A stretch of DNA of 64,000 bases from Planctomycetaceae bacterium (GTDB lineage Bacteria; Planctomycetota; Planctomycetia; Pirellulales; Pirellulaceae), in assembly GCA_020638995.1 (NCBI GenBank), contig JACKHM010000004.1, positions 186,001-250,000 on the forward strand, written 5' to 3'. Position 1 is the first letter of the stretch. Every line of letters starts with the position of its first letter. Below, one piece after another: positions 1 through 10,006 of the stretch. The notes below the pieces were generated by a model, which saw only the letters and a list, made by a program, of their open reading frames with translations, searched no databases and was not told the DNA's origin. Both the position numbers and the translations under genes were made by a program.

Positions 1-411
1 AATGTTGTCAACTTGACGCGGGGCGACGATAAACTTCGGACCAACGTCAAAGTCGGCATCGCATATGGTTCGCCAACTCGCGAGGCGACCAAGCTGATGA
101 AGTATGCGGCCGTGGAGCATGGGCGCATCTTGAATAGCCCGGAACCTTTCGTCTGGTTTGTCGAGTTCGGTGACAACTCGTTGAACTTTGAGGTGCATTT
201 TTGGGTGAAGGTGCGAAACATTTCGGATCGCACACGTATCGAAAGTGATGTTCGCTTTCGCATTGACCAGCTATTCCGTGAAGCGGGAATTACGATCGCA
301 TTCCCGCAGCGCGACATCCATATCGATGCAACAACGCCCATTCCCATCCGAATGATTCCCCACGACCGATTTGATCATTTGCACGAAACACACGACTCCG
401 AGGCCGCCTGA
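1..411 (+). CDS. MscS-family mechanosensitive channel, C-terminal fragment (5' end outside window)
   Basis: The reading frame is open from base 1, so only the last 136 codons are present. They match the cytoplasmic C-terminal domain of MscS channels: a VGIAYGS segment followed by a D-N-S-L-NFEV stretch and an IAFPQRDIHI ending. The same landmarks recur at the end of the next gene (VGVAYGS, D-S-S-L-NFTL, IAFPQQDLH), so the two are tandem paralogues. MscS proteins release solutes across the inner membrane on hypo-osmotic shock. The pore and sensor part lies upstream of the window. The stop falls close to the start region of the next gene, suggesting co-transcription. Confidence 0.85.
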   Translation, partial: NVVNLTRGDDKLRTNVKVGIAYGSPTREATKLMKYAAVEHGRILNSPEPFVWFVEFGDNSLNFEVHFWVKVRNISDRTRIESDVRFRIDQLFREAGITIAFPQRDIHIDATTPIPIRMIPHDRFDHLHETHDSEAA

Positions 412-499
412 TCACGAGAACCACCAACTTGCAAATTCCCCCGAGCTAGTGCGTCGAAGCGGCGTCCTCGCTCGTTCCGAGCAGAAAGATCAACCCAAA

Positions 500-3400
500 G
501 TGTTACGCAGAGACATCCTTCTTTTATGCCTTATGGCAGTGCTGTGTGGCCGCGCGAGTTTCCCAAATACGGCCACTGCCCAGACGCCGGTCACTCCGAT
601 ACAACCTTTTGATTCAATACCTGTCCGCAGGCCTTACGTGTTGGCGCCGCAGGTCTCGACGTCTGCACCGGTCGAAGGGTCTGCAGCAGAGTCTGGTGTG
701 GTGCCCACGCCCGTAGTGCCAGCCGACTCTCCAGTCACGCCAGCTGGTTTCGTTGATACCGAGTCGGCGACGAACGCCGCACCGATCATTACGCAGAGCG
801 ACATTGATGCGAAGATCAAGGAAGTGACGGAAATCGCGGGTCTTGACGAAGCGACTAAGAAAGAGGCTTTGGAGCGACTCAAAAGCGCGACGGAGTGGCT
901 GAAGACCGCCAAGGAGGCTGCAGAAAAGCCATCTAAGTTCCAAGCCGAAATCGATGCCGCACCTAACGAACTTCGCGATGCCAAGCAGACGCTCGCCGTT
1001 CCCAAAACCGAGCCGCAATTTCAGATCTACGAGTCGACGCCGTTGCCACAAATCGAGCAGGCAACGACCGACGCCGAGGCGCGACTGAAACTAGCGAAGG
1101 AAACATTGCAGAAACGCGAGGAGTCGGTAAAACGTCGCAGCGATCGCAAGGCGGAACTCACAAGACTCGGACCAGAAACGGAAAAAGCCTTTGAGGAAGC
1201 AAAAAAGGCGCTCGCGCTTCCATACGACGCTACATCACTGTTGGAATCGGCACGCCGCAGCGAGGCGGAGGCGAAGTTCCTCGCTTTGGAGCGGCAGCGG
1301 ACTTTGTTCCCGCTGGAATCGAAACGCCTTGAATCGCTCGCAGAGCTCACTCCTTTGCAACGTGATATCGCAAAACGAGAGGTCGAATTTGCCGAGAAAG
1401 AAGCCGCCGGTTGGCAGAAGTTATTGGCAGAGTTTCGCAAGCGAGACTCGAACCGCCAAGCGGCAGAAGCCCGTCGACAGTTGCAAGCCGCTGATCCCGC
1501 GCTCAGAAGCTTGGCCGAGCGAAACGCTGAACTTGCAGAGCAGCGAGAATCACTCGTCGCATTGATTGATGCGACCGGTCGCGAAGTGCAGCAAGCAAAT
1601 CAAATCGCGGAGAAGATTCGATCCGACTTTGCCAAAATGGAGGAGAAGGTCAAGCGTGCAGGAAACTCGACAACGATTGGGCTGCTGCTCCGCCGTCAAC
1701 GCGACCAGTTGCCGCCGCTGACGAATTGTCGCGAGCGTTTGCGATCGGTGGAAACAGAGACTCCCACGATCCATCTTTCGCTGCTCGATTTGCAAGACGA
1801 AAGGGAACTCTTGGATGATCGCGAAGCGATTATCAACGGGGTGCTCTCGCAACTGTCCAGTAAAGATCGTCAATTTGATGATGCGTCCTACTCGCAAATG
1901 ATCGACGAATTGCTGACCACGAAAGTGGAACTACTCAACAAACTGATTCGGGACCATGACGAGTATCTTCGGCTGCTCAGCGAAATGGAAGTGGCGCAGA
2001 ACGAACTGGTCGCTCGTACCCAAGAATCAGAAGCTTTTATCGACGAACGTGTGCTCTGGATCCGTAGCAGCGAGCCAATCAGCTTGGCGCATTTCAGTCA
2101 AGCGTGGATCGAATTACAGAACCTCAGCCAACCGGCACAGTGGGCCGCAGTGCTCTCGGTCATCAAGAAGCGAGTTACTGAACGTCCGTTGCTCGCGGTG
2201 CTCGCGATTTTGGCGGTGGTGTTAATGATCTTGTGCCGAGACCGCTTTCGGCGGCAAATCAACCGAATCTGTGAAGCCGATTCGGCAGAACTTCGGGGGC
2301 ACTTTATTCCCACCATCGAGGCGATCATTGCCGCCTCACTTGCAACGGCGTTTTGGCCTGGCTTGATGTGGCTCGTCGGGTGGCAGCTGCAAACGACGAA
2401 CAACATGCCCGAACTTGGCGTTGCCGTTGGACTCGGGTTTCAAAGTGCGGCGTATGCATTTTGGCTTTGCCAGTTTGCGAGACAGTTGTGTCGTCACAAT
2501 GGAATCGCGGAACGACACTTTGAATGGGACGGGCGTGTTGCGGCGCTGGCACGACGAAATCTATCGTGGCTCTCGGCAATCGGAATCCCGTGCGTATTCT
2601 TTATTTCCGCCGTGACCGTTTATCGCGACGGCGAATGGTCGTCGTTTTTGGGAAGAGTGGGCTTCCTCGTCGGTATGGCCACCCTCGCGGCATTTGCACA
2701 TTCGACGTTGCGAATCGGCAAGAGTAGGTCCACGGACACGATGGTGGGTTCGTCAAGGGCTTGGTTGGCACATTTGAGACATGCGATCTATTTTCTCGGA
2801 ATCGGCGTCCCAATTATACTCGCGTCGCTCACGGCGCTCGGCTACGACTACTCCGCCCAACAAATTGCTTTGCGTCTGCAAGCGACCGCGAGTGTCGTCT
2901 TCGCTGTAACACTTGGTCAAGCGTTAGCTCAGCGATGGCTGTCGGTGCGGCGGCATCGCCTAGATCAGGCGGCCGCTCTTGTGCTGGTCGAAGAAGAAGG
3001 AGTCGTACTTGATAGCGAGGCAGTAGAGGTTAGACCGAGCGTCAATCCTGCACCTGTAGACGATCACAACGACGCGGAATTGCGGTACTTACTGCGTTAC
3101 GCCGTCGCCGCAACTCTGTTGGTTGGCGGCTATTTTGTCTGGGCGGATGTCACGCCGGCCCTGGGAGTACTCGATCAAGTCGAAATCTCTTCAAAGTCCG
3201 TGGAAGTCAAACAGACCGTCACGGATCCCGACGGTACGGCACATGTTCTGACCAGCCATAAAGAAGTGAAAACGACGTTGAAACACGCGATAATAGCGTG
3301 TCTCCTATTAACAGTCGGCCTGCTAGTTGCAAGAACTCTTCCGGCCTTGGTGGATGTCTTAATCCTCGAACGAATGCCGATTGACAAGGGGCAGCGTTAC

Positions 3401-4102
3401 GCAGCAGGGATGATCGTTCGCTACTTGCTGACGCTGACGACAGTCGCCATGGCTTGCCTTGCGATTGGTTTGAGCTGGAGCAGTATTCAATGGCTGGCGG
3501 CGGCGATGACCGTTGGACTTGGGTTTGGATTGCAGGAAATCTTTGCGAATCTCGTTTCCGGCCTGATCATTCTGTTTGAACGACCTGTTCGTGTGGGCGA
3601 CCTCGTAACGGTGGGTGGAGTCTCAGGACGAGTGACGCGGATGCAGATCCGGGCCACCACGATTACCGGATTCGACCGTCGCGAACTCATCGTGCCGAAC
3701 AAAAAGTTTATCACCGAGGACGTAATGAACTGGACCTTGTCGGACGACGTGAATCGTATCGTGATCGAAGTCGGTGTGGCCTACGGCAGCGATACGAAGT
3801 TGGTCCGCGAGCTTCTACTGAAGGCAGCCCGACAACAGCCGCAGGTTCTCGCTGACCCAGAGCCGATCGCGACATTCGATCGTTTTGCGGATAGTTCGCT
3901 GAACTTTACGCTGCGTTGCTTCTTGCCTAATCTGGACGATCGTCTTACGGTTATTCACGAGCTACATTCGGAGATTGACCGGGCGTTCCGAAAGGCCAAC
4001 ATTGAAATCGCCTTCCCGCAGCAGGATCTTCATGTGCGGACCGTCGACGTCCCCTTGCGGAAAGTGCTGAGCACCGACGAGAGTCAAAAGGGAGCCGCCT
4101 AG
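500..4102 (+). CDS. Large MscS/MscK-type mechanosensitive ion channel
   Basis: About 1200 residues. An N-terminal signal peptide (LLLCLMAVLCG core, cleavage near TATAQ) precedes roughly 500 residues of Glu/Lys/Ala-rich coiled coil, presumably periplasmic as in MscK/YbiO-type channels. Several membrane spans follow, then the MscS core: a Gly/Ala-rich pore helix (GLGFGLQEIFANLVSG), the beta domain (RVGDLVTVGGVSGRV) and the C-terminal VGVAYGS...IAFPQQDLHV domain. I chose the GTG at 500 because it puts the signal peptide at the N-terminus. The frame is open further upstream, to a TTG at 371 that overlaps the previous gene. It is probably an osmotic safety valve of the inner membrane, co-transcribed with the MscS paralogue upstream. 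Confidence 0.9.
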   Translation: MLRRDILLLCLMAVLCGRASFPNTATAQTPVTPIQPFDSIPVRRPYVLAPQVSTSAPVEGSAAESGVVPTPVVPADSPVTPAGFVDTESATNAAPIITQSDIDAKIKEVTEIAGLDEATKKEALERLKSATEWLKTAKEAAEKPSKFQAEIDAAPNELRDAKQTLAVPKTEPQFQIYESTPLPQIEQATTDAEARLKLAKETLQKREESVKRRSDRKAELTRLGPETEKAFEEAKKALALPYDATSLLESARRSEAEAKFLALERQRTLFPLESKRLESLAELTPLQRDIAKREVEFAEKEAAGWQKLLAEFRKRDSNRQAAEARRQLQAADPALRSLAERNAELAEQRESLVALIDATGREVQQANQIAEKIRSDFAKMEEKVKRAGNSTTIGLLLRRQRDQLPPLTNCRERLRSVETETPTIHLSLLDLQDERELLDDREAIINGVLSQLSSKDRQFDDASYSQMIDELLTTKVELLNKLIRDHDEYLRLLSEMEVAQNELVARTQESEAFIDERVLWIRSSEPISLAHFSQAWIELQNLSQPAQWAAVLSVIKKRVTERPLLAVLAILAVVLMILCRDRFRRQINRICEADSAELRGHFIPTIEAIIAASLATAFWPGLMWLVGWQLQTTNNMPELGVAVGLGFQSAAYAFWLCQFARQLCRHNGIAERHFEWDGRVAALARRNLSWLSAIGIPCVFFISAVTVYRDGEWSSFLGRVGFLVGMATLAAFAHSTLRIGKSRSTDTMVGSSRAWLAHLRHAIYFLGIGVPIILASLTALGYDYSAQQIALRLQATASVVFAVTLGQALAQRWLSVRRHRLDQAAALVLVEEEGVVLDSEAVEVRPSVNPAPVDDHNDAELRYLLRYAVAATLLVGGYFVWADVTPALGVLDQVEISSKSVEVKQTVTDPDGTAHVLTSHKEVKTTLKHAIIACLLLTVGLLVARTLPALVDVLILERMPIDKGQRYAAGMIVRYLLTLTTVAMACLAIGLSWSSIQWLAAAMTVGLGFGLQEIFANLVSGLIILFERPVRVGDLVTVGGVSGRVTRMQIRATTITGFDRRELIVPNKKFITEDVMNWTLSDDVNRIVIEVGVAYGSDTKLVRELLLKAARQQPQVLADPEPIATFDRFADSSLNFTLRCFLPNLDDRLTVIHELHSEIDRAFRKANIEIAFPQQDLHVRTVDVPLRKVLSTDESQKGAA

Positions 4103-4181
4103 CTCACTCGGCTCGCCCGCGGATGGTGAAGTCGGCGGACGTTTGATACGATACGTTACAAATGTCCGCAAGTTTCTGGAT

Positions 4182-4254
<73 letters not shown>

Positions 4255-4337
4255 CTTCCGTTTTGATTCTTACTCGCAATCGTTCGTTGCGTCGTGCTGC
4301 TCACGTCTGATGCTTTGAGTCCACCGAAGACAATTCT

Positions 4338-4739
4338 TCAGCCGCTCAGAGTTTCCGATCTTCGGAGAATTCGTAGCACTTCGGTGTCGGAGAATGGCTT
4401 CTTGAGGACATCATCGGCATGAACGAAGTGCGCGAATCGATCTGTGTCGTCCTCCGTGCGCCCAGTCATCAAGACGATTCGCGGCCCTTCAAGTTTCATC
4501 TTGAGCTTTGAGCAAACAAGCCATCCGTCTTGCTCGGGAATGTTGATGTCCAGAAACACCACATCCAGTTCGTTGTTGTCGGCTTGCTCCAATGCCTGCT
4601 CGCCGTCCGCTGCCAAGCAAACCTCGCAGTTCTCGGATCGGAGGACGTGCGCCATGAAATCGACGACATCGGAATCATCGTCGACTACGAGTACAGATAG
4701 ACGTCGGTCGTTGAACATTTCTCTTGCCTCTTCTAGCAT
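4338..4739 (-). CDS. Single-domain response regulator (CheY-like receiver)
   Basis: The 133-residue protein is only a receiver domain. It shows the acidic cluster VVDDDSD near residues 18-24, the phospho-acceptor Asp in VVFLDINIPEQDG, the conserved Thr/Ser in LMTGRT and the Lys-Pro pair in DVLKKPF. No output domain is present, so it should work by phosphorylation-dependent protein interaction or as a relay. An in-frame ATG eight codons in (MFNDRRL) is an alternative start. No histidine kinase lies next to it. It is transcribed toward the tRNA-Arg gene as a single unit. Confidence 0.88.
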   Translation of the reverse strand: MLEEAREMFNDRRLSVLVVDDDSDVVDFMAHVLRSENCEVCLAADGEQALEQADNNELDVVFLDINIPEQDGWLVCSKLKMKLEGPRIVLMTGRTEDDTDRFAHFVHADDVLKKPFSDTEVLRILRRSETLSG

Positions 4740-5152
4740 TCATCAATGAATGGGTTGGTCGACAGCATTAATAGGTGTCGGCGAAAACGTTGCTTAGCCT
4801 TGGGGAGAGACTGGCTGGCAACGAGGGTCGGTGGGCTAATTAGGTGTGGTGCGGCCTGTTAGAACGCATGTGTCGATTATACGCAGGCGGCAAGGTCTCT
4901 TGCAAAAAGTCAGTTCATTACTTCACTTTGTGGACATGTGGTCACTTACCACGCGATCACCATCAGGAATTGGATGCCGTCCCTCCGAAGTGTACATAAA
5001 CTACGTGAGCGCGAGCTAGGCCTCAAAGGCGTGTCGACACCTCAACAACATGACGGGCGATGTTTCTGGCCCCTAGTTTGCCAACTCATTTGATTTGGCC
5101 CGATGTCGCGCGTCTAGTTTAGTAGCTCGCGTTCAATGAAGTGTAGTCAAGG
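4740..5152. other. Intergenic stretch without recognised gene
   Basis: About 410 bases lie upstream of the receiver gene and downstream of the esterase gene, both on the minus strand. I see no convincing ORF, hairpin terminator or RNA gene here. It should hold the promoter of the receiver gene. Confidence 0.4.
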
Positions 5153-6220
5153 CTAGTCCGCGTGGTAACCACGCCAGGTCCACACCAGCGTATCGGCGAG
5201 GGTTTGCTCGAATACCCTTTTGTCACAATGGCGGCTTTCACGACTATATACGAACCGGTAGTCATAACCCTTTGCCTTTAAGGCCGCTGCAGTTCGTTTG
5301 TTTGCCATGACCCAATTGTGATAGGTGTCTTCAGGATCATTCGCACGGTTGTCGTTTTCGGATACGTGAGTGAAGATTCGAAGCGGTTTCTTCGGGCTCG
5401 TTTCGATCAGTTTCATGCTCGAGTGATACTCCCACGCACCGAGAGGATACGTTCTTTCTTCGGGGGCGTCATCGTCTTGTTGATCGACGAATGTGCCGGA
5501 GTAGGTGATCAAGCGGCGGAATAGATCGGGACGAAACCAGCCCATCGTTAGGGCTGCTGCTCCACCAGAACTACAGCCCATGGTTGCGCGGCCCCACGGA
5601 TTGTCGGTGAAGGCGATGTTCGGATAGGCCGACTTGATGTCCTTGTTGTCCAACACCGCGGGTAATACTTCGTCGTTGATGAAGCGGGCTAGCCGGTCAG
5701 ACATCGTGTCGTATTCCAGGCCACGCTCGCTGCCGTAGCTGTCGTTGCCACCGTTTTGGACCGCGATGACGATGAATGCAGGCAATTTGCGGTTTGGGTC
5801 CTCTGATATCGTAAGGTTATCCAATGCATTGCGAACCAAATCCAATCGGTTGGGCCCATCGTGTGTCACGAGGATCGGCGCCCGCGTGCCGTCTTTGTAG
5901 GCGGCCGGAACGTAGACGAAGATTTTGCGTTCTTTACGAATCTCTTTCTGCGGATCAAGTGTCGAGTCATCGCCCCGAAAGATCTTGCTATCTGCCAAAC
6001 GCATCGAGAACTCGAATTGTTTCCCCTTCGGGTGGCCGCGATCGGTCAAGCCGGGATCGATCGTGTATTCAGGCCCAATCGTAAAATCTCCGTTGCCTTC
6101 GACTCCGGGAGTTTCCGAGTACAATTCGGCGGTCCAGGCAACATCGACCACGCCGCTCGTGAAAGTGACCGCGGCCAGACAAATGATAAAGCGATGGCGA
6201 AGCATCAAAGCTAAACTCAT
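5153..6220 (-). CDS. Secreted esterase of the enterochelin-esterase (alpha/beta hydrolase) family
   Basis: 355 residues with an N-terminal signal peptide (hydrophobic core within the first 30 residues, Ala-rich cleavage region). The body fits the PF00756 esterase fold: a FVYVPAAYKDG segment before the active site, the nucleophile elbow GCSSGG near the middle (pattern G-x-S-x-G), and a C-terminal SRHCDK segment that likely supplies the catalytic His. In planctomycetes such enzymes are common near glycan-degradation genes and probably remove acyl groups from polysaccharides or siderophores; the actual substrate cannot be read from the sequence. Monocistronic. Confidence 0.8.
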   Translation of the reverse strand: MSLALMLRHRFIICLAAVTFTSGVVDVAWTAELYSETPGVEGNGDFTIGPEYTIDPGLTDRGHPKGKQFEFSMRLADSKIFRGDDSTLDPQKEIRKERKIFVYVPAAYKDGTRAPILVTHDGPNRLDLVRNALDNLTISEDPNRKLPAFIVIAVQNGGNDSYGSERGLEYDTMSDRLARFINDEVLPAVLDNKDIKSAYPNIAFTDNPWGRATMGCSSGGAAALTMGWFRPDLFRRLITYSGTFVDQQDDDAPEERTYPLGAWEYHSSMKLIETSPKKPLRIFTHVSENDNRANDPEDTYHNWVMANKRTAAALKAKGYDYRFVYSRESRHCDKRVFEQTLADTLVWTWRGYHAD

Positions 6221-6495
6221 ACTTTTTGACTTGCTGATGAAAGAGTATAGATTTGGGTTGGTGTTGAACTAGGACCGTGGCGGGCGACGCTATTGTACTA
6301 GCAACACAACGTCGCGTGTGGCAATCTTCGACGAGAGTTCTCGATGGCAAGATTCAGCCACCCATCGCGGAAATTCCGTGGAGAACACATTTAGATGGCT
6401 CGGAAGAATACGGATTGTCGCCAAATGCTATGAATCACTAAAGGCATCGAACTGGTAATCAGTAGCGCGCCGATTTGTTTTGGAGAATCAACAAC

Positions 6496-6732
6496 ATGAC
6501 TGAGTTGGGCACCAAACCGAAGACAAAATCAGACAAGAAGCGACTTCTTATGACGAATGTGTTGCTCTGGGGGATAGCCGCCGTACTTCATCCGCTAGCT
6601 CACTTGTTGCCAACTTCAACCGGCCAGCCGCCGAGAATCGTCCCTCTGTTCATTTTCCTGATGTTTCTCGCGCTGGGATGGTTGTCGACGTACATCTTGA
6701 ACGGAGCGATTGGCAAGACCGTTGACCAGTGA
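6496..6732 (+). CDS. Small membrane protein of unknown function
   Basis: A 78-residue protein with a short Lys-rich N-terminus followed by two predicted membrane helices: one around residues 22-38 (TNVLLWGIAAVLHPLAHLL) and one around 48-68 (VPLFIFLMFLALGWLSTYIL). I chose the ATG at 6496, which follows a GGAGA ribosome-binding site, over a TTG seven codons upstream. I do not recognise the family. The next gene (RidA) begins 64 bases downstream on the same strand, so the two may be co-transcribed. Confidence 0.6.
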   Translation: MTELGTKPKTKSDKKRLLMTNVLLWGIAAVLHPLAHLLPTSTGQPPRIVPLFIFLMFLALGWLSTYILNGAIGKTVDQ

Positions 6733-6796
6733 GTTCAGCCATCGATGCTGGTCTGTTACTTTGGTCGACATCACGTACGCAATAGGAATATCAGTT

Positions 6797-7201
6797 ATGG
6801 AGAGGCGACAAGTATCGACTGGCACACCTTGGGAGGCGATGGTTGGATATTCGCGCGCGGTGCGAGTTGGAAATCAAGTCTTCGTGTCGGGAACTACCGC
6901 GTCGGATTCGAATGGCGAAACTGCTTTTGTCGGCGACTCATATAGGCAAACACTGTTCATCTTGGAGAAGATTGCCGCCGCTCTGAGTGAAGTTGGTGCT
7001 GATATATCTGACATCACTCGCACACGGATGTTTGTTACCGACATCAATAAGTGGGAAGAGATCGGGAAGGCGCATGGCGAAGTGTTCGGCGAGATTCGTC
7101 CTGCTGCGACGATGGTTGAAGTGCAACGCCTGATCAATCCGGATCATCTTGTTGAAATCGAAGTGGACGCCGTAGTGAGCGGTTCGATGTCGAGTGTCTA
7201 A
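6797..7201 (+). CDS. RidA/YjgF-family enamine/imine deaminase
   Basis: 134 residues covering a whole RidA domain. Visible are the N-terminal substrate loop (STGTPWE), the VFVSGTTA strand, the helix with DITRTRMFVTDI, and the RPAATMVEV motif with the conserved Arg that binds the substrate carboxylate, followed by VEIEVDAVV. RidA proteins hydrolyse reactive enamine/imine intermediates such as 2-aminoacrylate released by PLP enzymes. The frame is open further upstream, but the ATG at 6797 gives the standard family length. It sits just downstream of a small membrane protein gene. Confidence 0.88.
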   Translation: MERRQVSTGTPWEAMVGYSRAVRVGNQVFVSGTTASDSNGETAFVGDSYRQTLFILEKIAAALSEVGADISDITRTRMFVTDINKWEEIGKAHGEVFGEIRPAATMVEVQRLINPDHLVEIEVDAVVSGSMSSV

Positions 7202-7604
7202 TGGTTGAGCGTCGTGCAAATACGCGCACGAATTTGTCGCAGCTAACTTTTTTGCTCGGTTTGCAAAACGTAGCGCGCCGGCGGCTTCTGCGGTCGCTGC
7301 GACTCGTTCCCAGATCCGTTGCGACCATTGTCGCCTAATTGCGCATTACAGCGCACGGCTCGTGGCGGAAGTGTCTGGTGCGATTCGGTACTCCGATGCG
7401 ATATCCCGCCGAAGCGCTTTCTCAAGATTGCCTGCCCTCTGCGATGTCCGGGCGAGGTTGGTCCGGACTCTGAGCGTGAGGCAGCTTAGTGAATTGAGCG
7501 AGACTGTGACGTTTCGTTGACACTCCAAAACAGCAGCCCTAGAATCGGGCTTCCGACCGCCTACCCGATGTGCAACCCGTACTACTGCAAAAGGAAAATA
7601 AAGG
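7202..7604. other. Intergenic region upstream of acs
   Basis: About 400 bases between the RidA gene and acetyl-CoA synthetase. Short ORFs occur on the minus strand but none has a recognisable protein or ribosome-binding site. It should contain the acs promoter. I see no clear hairpin or riboswitch. Confidence 0.4.
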
Positions 7605-9569
7605 ATGTCCGAGAGTACCAGCGGCCAAATCGATACTGTCATGTCCGAGGACCGACTCTTTCCGCCGAGCGACGAGTTTTCGTCGAAGTGCGCGATTGGT
7701 TCGATGGCGGCATATCAGCAGCTGTATGACGAAGCGAAAGCCGATCCGGAGGCATTCTGGGACAAGCTGGCAAAGGCTGAATTGCATTGGTTCAAGCCCT
7801 ACGACAAGGTGCTGGAGTGGACGGTACCAAATGCGAAGTGGTTCGTCGGCGGGAAGACGAATGTGTCCTACAACTGCCTCGATGCACATCTCGCGACGGC
7901 TCGGCGAAATAAGGCAGCCATTATTTGGGAGGGCGAGCCCGGTGATACGCGCACGCTCACCTATCAGCAACTGCATCAAGAAGTTTGCAAGTTCGCTAAT
8001 GCTTTGAAGAAGTTGGGCGTAAAGCAAGGTGATGTCGTTTCGATATATATGCCGATGACGCCCGAGTTGGTCGTGGCGATGCAGGCCTGTGCCCGGATCG
8101 GGGCGGTCCATTCCGTCATCTTTGCCGGATTCTCTGCCGAGGCGATCGCGGATCGCAATAACGATGCGAACGCCAAGGTCCAACTGACGGCAGACGCAGC
8201 TTGGCGTCGCGGCAAGCAGTTGGAGTTGAAGTCTGTGGTCGACGAGGCTTTGGCAAAGTCGCCTACGGTTGAGAAGTGTGTCGTGCTGAAACGGATCGGG
8301 AATGATGTCACGATGCAAGAGGGCCGCGATGTGTGGTGGCATGACGTGATGGCCGAAGCGTCGACGGACTGCCCGGCCGAACAACTCGATAGCGAAACTC
8401 CACTTTTCATTCTCTATACCAGCGGCTCGACCGGAAAGCCAAAGGGCATAAAGCACACGACCGCAGGTTACAACTTGTGGGCCAAGAAGACGTTTGAGTG
8501 GGTATTCGATCACCGTGACGAAGACATCTTCTGGTGTACGGCGGATTGCGGCTGGATCACCGGGCACAGCTACGTCGCGTATGGCCCGTTGGCTGCAGGT
8601 GCAACCGTAATGATGTACGAGGGGGCACCAAATTGGCCGGCGGAGAATCGCTTCTGGGAACTGATCGAGAAGCACAAAGTCAACATACTCTACACGGCTC
8701 CCACCGCGATCCGAGCGTTCATCAAATGGGGTGACGAACATGTGGAGAAGCACGATCTGTCGAGCCTGCGTTTGCTCGGCACCGTCGGCGAAGGTATTAA
8801 TCCGGAAGCATGGATGTGGTACCACAAGATGATCGGCGGCGAACGCTGTCCAATCGTTGATACATGGTGGCAAACAGAAACCGGCGGTATCATGATGTCG
8901 CCCCTGCCCGGAGCCATCCCGACGAAGCCTGGGAGTTGCACGAAGCCTTTACCGGGAGTAGTCCCTTCGATCGTTGACGAAGAGTTACACGAAGTTCCCA
9001 AAAATCATGGCGGCATGTTGTGTATTTCCCATCCGTGGCCTGGCATGTTACGGGGTATTTGGGGAGATGAGCAACGATACCAGGATCAATACTGGAGCAA
9101 GGTCCCAGGCAAGTACTTGACGGGCGACAACGCCAGGCAGGACGACGATGGCTACTACTGGATCATGGGCCGCATTGATGATGTGATCAATGTTTCGGGA
9201 CATCGACTTAGTACCATCGAAGTCGAAAGTGCCTTAGTCAGTCACAGCAAGGTCGCTGAGGCAGCGGTTGTTGGGCGTCCCGACGAGATCAAAGGGCAAG
9301 CAATCGCGGCTTTTGTGACAATCAAGGGGAATGCGGAGCCCACAGAAGAGCTGCGGCGAGAGTTAAAGCAGCACGTCCGCAAAGAGATCGGGGCACTTGC
9401 ACAACCCGATGACCTCCGGTTCACAGCGGCATTGCCCAAGACTCGAAGCGGAAAGATCATGCGGCGTTTGTTGCGCGACATTGCTTCTGGCAATGCAGAT
9501 ATTGCCGGTGATACGTCGACACTTGAAGACTACAGCGTACTCGCAAAGCTGCGCGACGACGAGGACTAA
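7605..9569 (+). CDS. acs: Acetyl-coenzyme A synthetase
   Basis: 654 residues, the usual length of AMP-forming acetyl-CoA synthetase, which activates acetate via acetyl-AMP to acetyl-CoA in the cytoplasm. The P-loop-like motif YTSGSTGKPKG lies near residue 270, the WWQTETGG acetate/ATP motif near 423, the hinge segment TGDNARQDDDGYYW with GRIDDVINVSGHR near 505-530, and the C-terminal PKTRSGKIMRR with the Lys that is acetylated in homologues near 615. The start is the ATG after AAAATAAAGG. It appears monocistronic; a small monooxygenase-like gene follows 126 bases later. All key motifs are intact. Confidence 0.97.
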   Translation: MSESTSGQIDTVMSEDRLFPPSDEFSSKCAIGSMAAYQQLYDEAKADPEAFWDKLAKAELHWFKPYDKVLEWTVPNAKWFVGGKTNVSYNCLDAHLATARRNKAAIIWEGEPGDTRTLTYQQLHQEVCKFANALKKLGVKQGDVVSIYMPMTPELVVAMQACARIGAVHSVIFAGFSAEAIADRNNDANAKVQLTADAAWRRGKQLELKSVVDEALAKSPTVEKCVVLKRIGNDVTMQEGRDVWWHDVMAEASTDCPAEQLDSETPLFILYTSGSTGKPKGIKHTTAGYNLWAKKTFEWVFDHRDEDIFWCTADCGWITGHSYVAYGPLAAGATVMMYEGAPNWPAENRFWELIEKHKVNILYTAPTAIRAFIKWGDEHVEKHDLSSLRLLGTVGEGINPEAWMWYHKMIGGERCPIVDTWWQTETGGIMMSPLPGAIPTKPGSCTKPLPGVVPSIVDEELHEVPKNHGGMLCISHPWPGMLRGIWGDEQRYQDQYWSKVPGKYLTGDNARQDDDGYYWIMGRIDDVINVSGHRLSTIEVESALVSHSKVAEAAVVGRPDEIKGQAIAAFVTIKGNAEPTEELRRELKQHVRKEIGALAQPDDLRFTAALPKTRSGKIMRRLLRDIASGNADIAGDTSTLEDYSVLAKLRDDED

Positions 9570-9695
9570 TCCGCGCCCGTCGTCGATGTTCATCGGTGGC
9601 GAAACCATGCTGCGCCGTACCGAACGCGGCCAGCGTCCGCTATTATAGTTGAACAAGCTTCAACAAAGACACATTCGTACTGGAGATCAATTGCG

Positions 9696-9980
9696 ATGAT
9701 AACGGTCGGTATGAACTATCATGTCATCGAAGGAAAGCAGCAAGACTTCGAGGACAAGTTTGCAGGTGTAATCGACGCATTGAATGCCGCTGAGGGGCAC
9801 ACAAGTTCGACGCTGTGGAAAGACGTCAGCGATGGAGCGTCGTACTTGATCACGAGTGAATGGTCAGACGAGCAAGCGTTCACTGACTTCATCCGTAGCG
9901 ATGCCTTCCGAGCTGTCACGAATTGGGGCAAGGAACAGATCCTTTCTGGCCGGCCACAGCACAAGATCTACAAGCAATAG
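9696..9980 (+). CDS. Antibiotic-biosynthesis-monooxygenase (ABM) domain protein
   Basis: 94 residues forming one ferredoxin-like ABM domain: an N-terminal beta strand (MITVGMNYHVIEGK), a helix with FEDKFAGVIDALN, the strand around GHTSSTLWKDV, YLITSEWSDEQAF, and a C-terminal helix ending in GRPQHKIYK. Such proteins are heme- or quinone-handling monooxygenases or stress proteins; the substrate is not evident. A GGAGATCAATT ribosome-binding region precedes the ATG. Confidence 0.75.
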   Translation: MITVGMNYHVIEGKQQDFEDKFAGVIDALNAAEGHTSSTLWKDVSDGASYLITSEWSDEQAFTDFIRSDAFRAVTNWGKEQILSGRPQHKIYKQ

Positions 9981-10006
9981 TGTCCGATTGGACGTTGCCG
10001 TACCAC

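Noticed and set aside
7539..8873. 444-residue minus-strand ORF opposite acs
   Set aside because: It lies wholly antisense to a strongly supported acetyl-CoA synthetase gene, has Arg/His-rich shadow composition and no recognisable domain.
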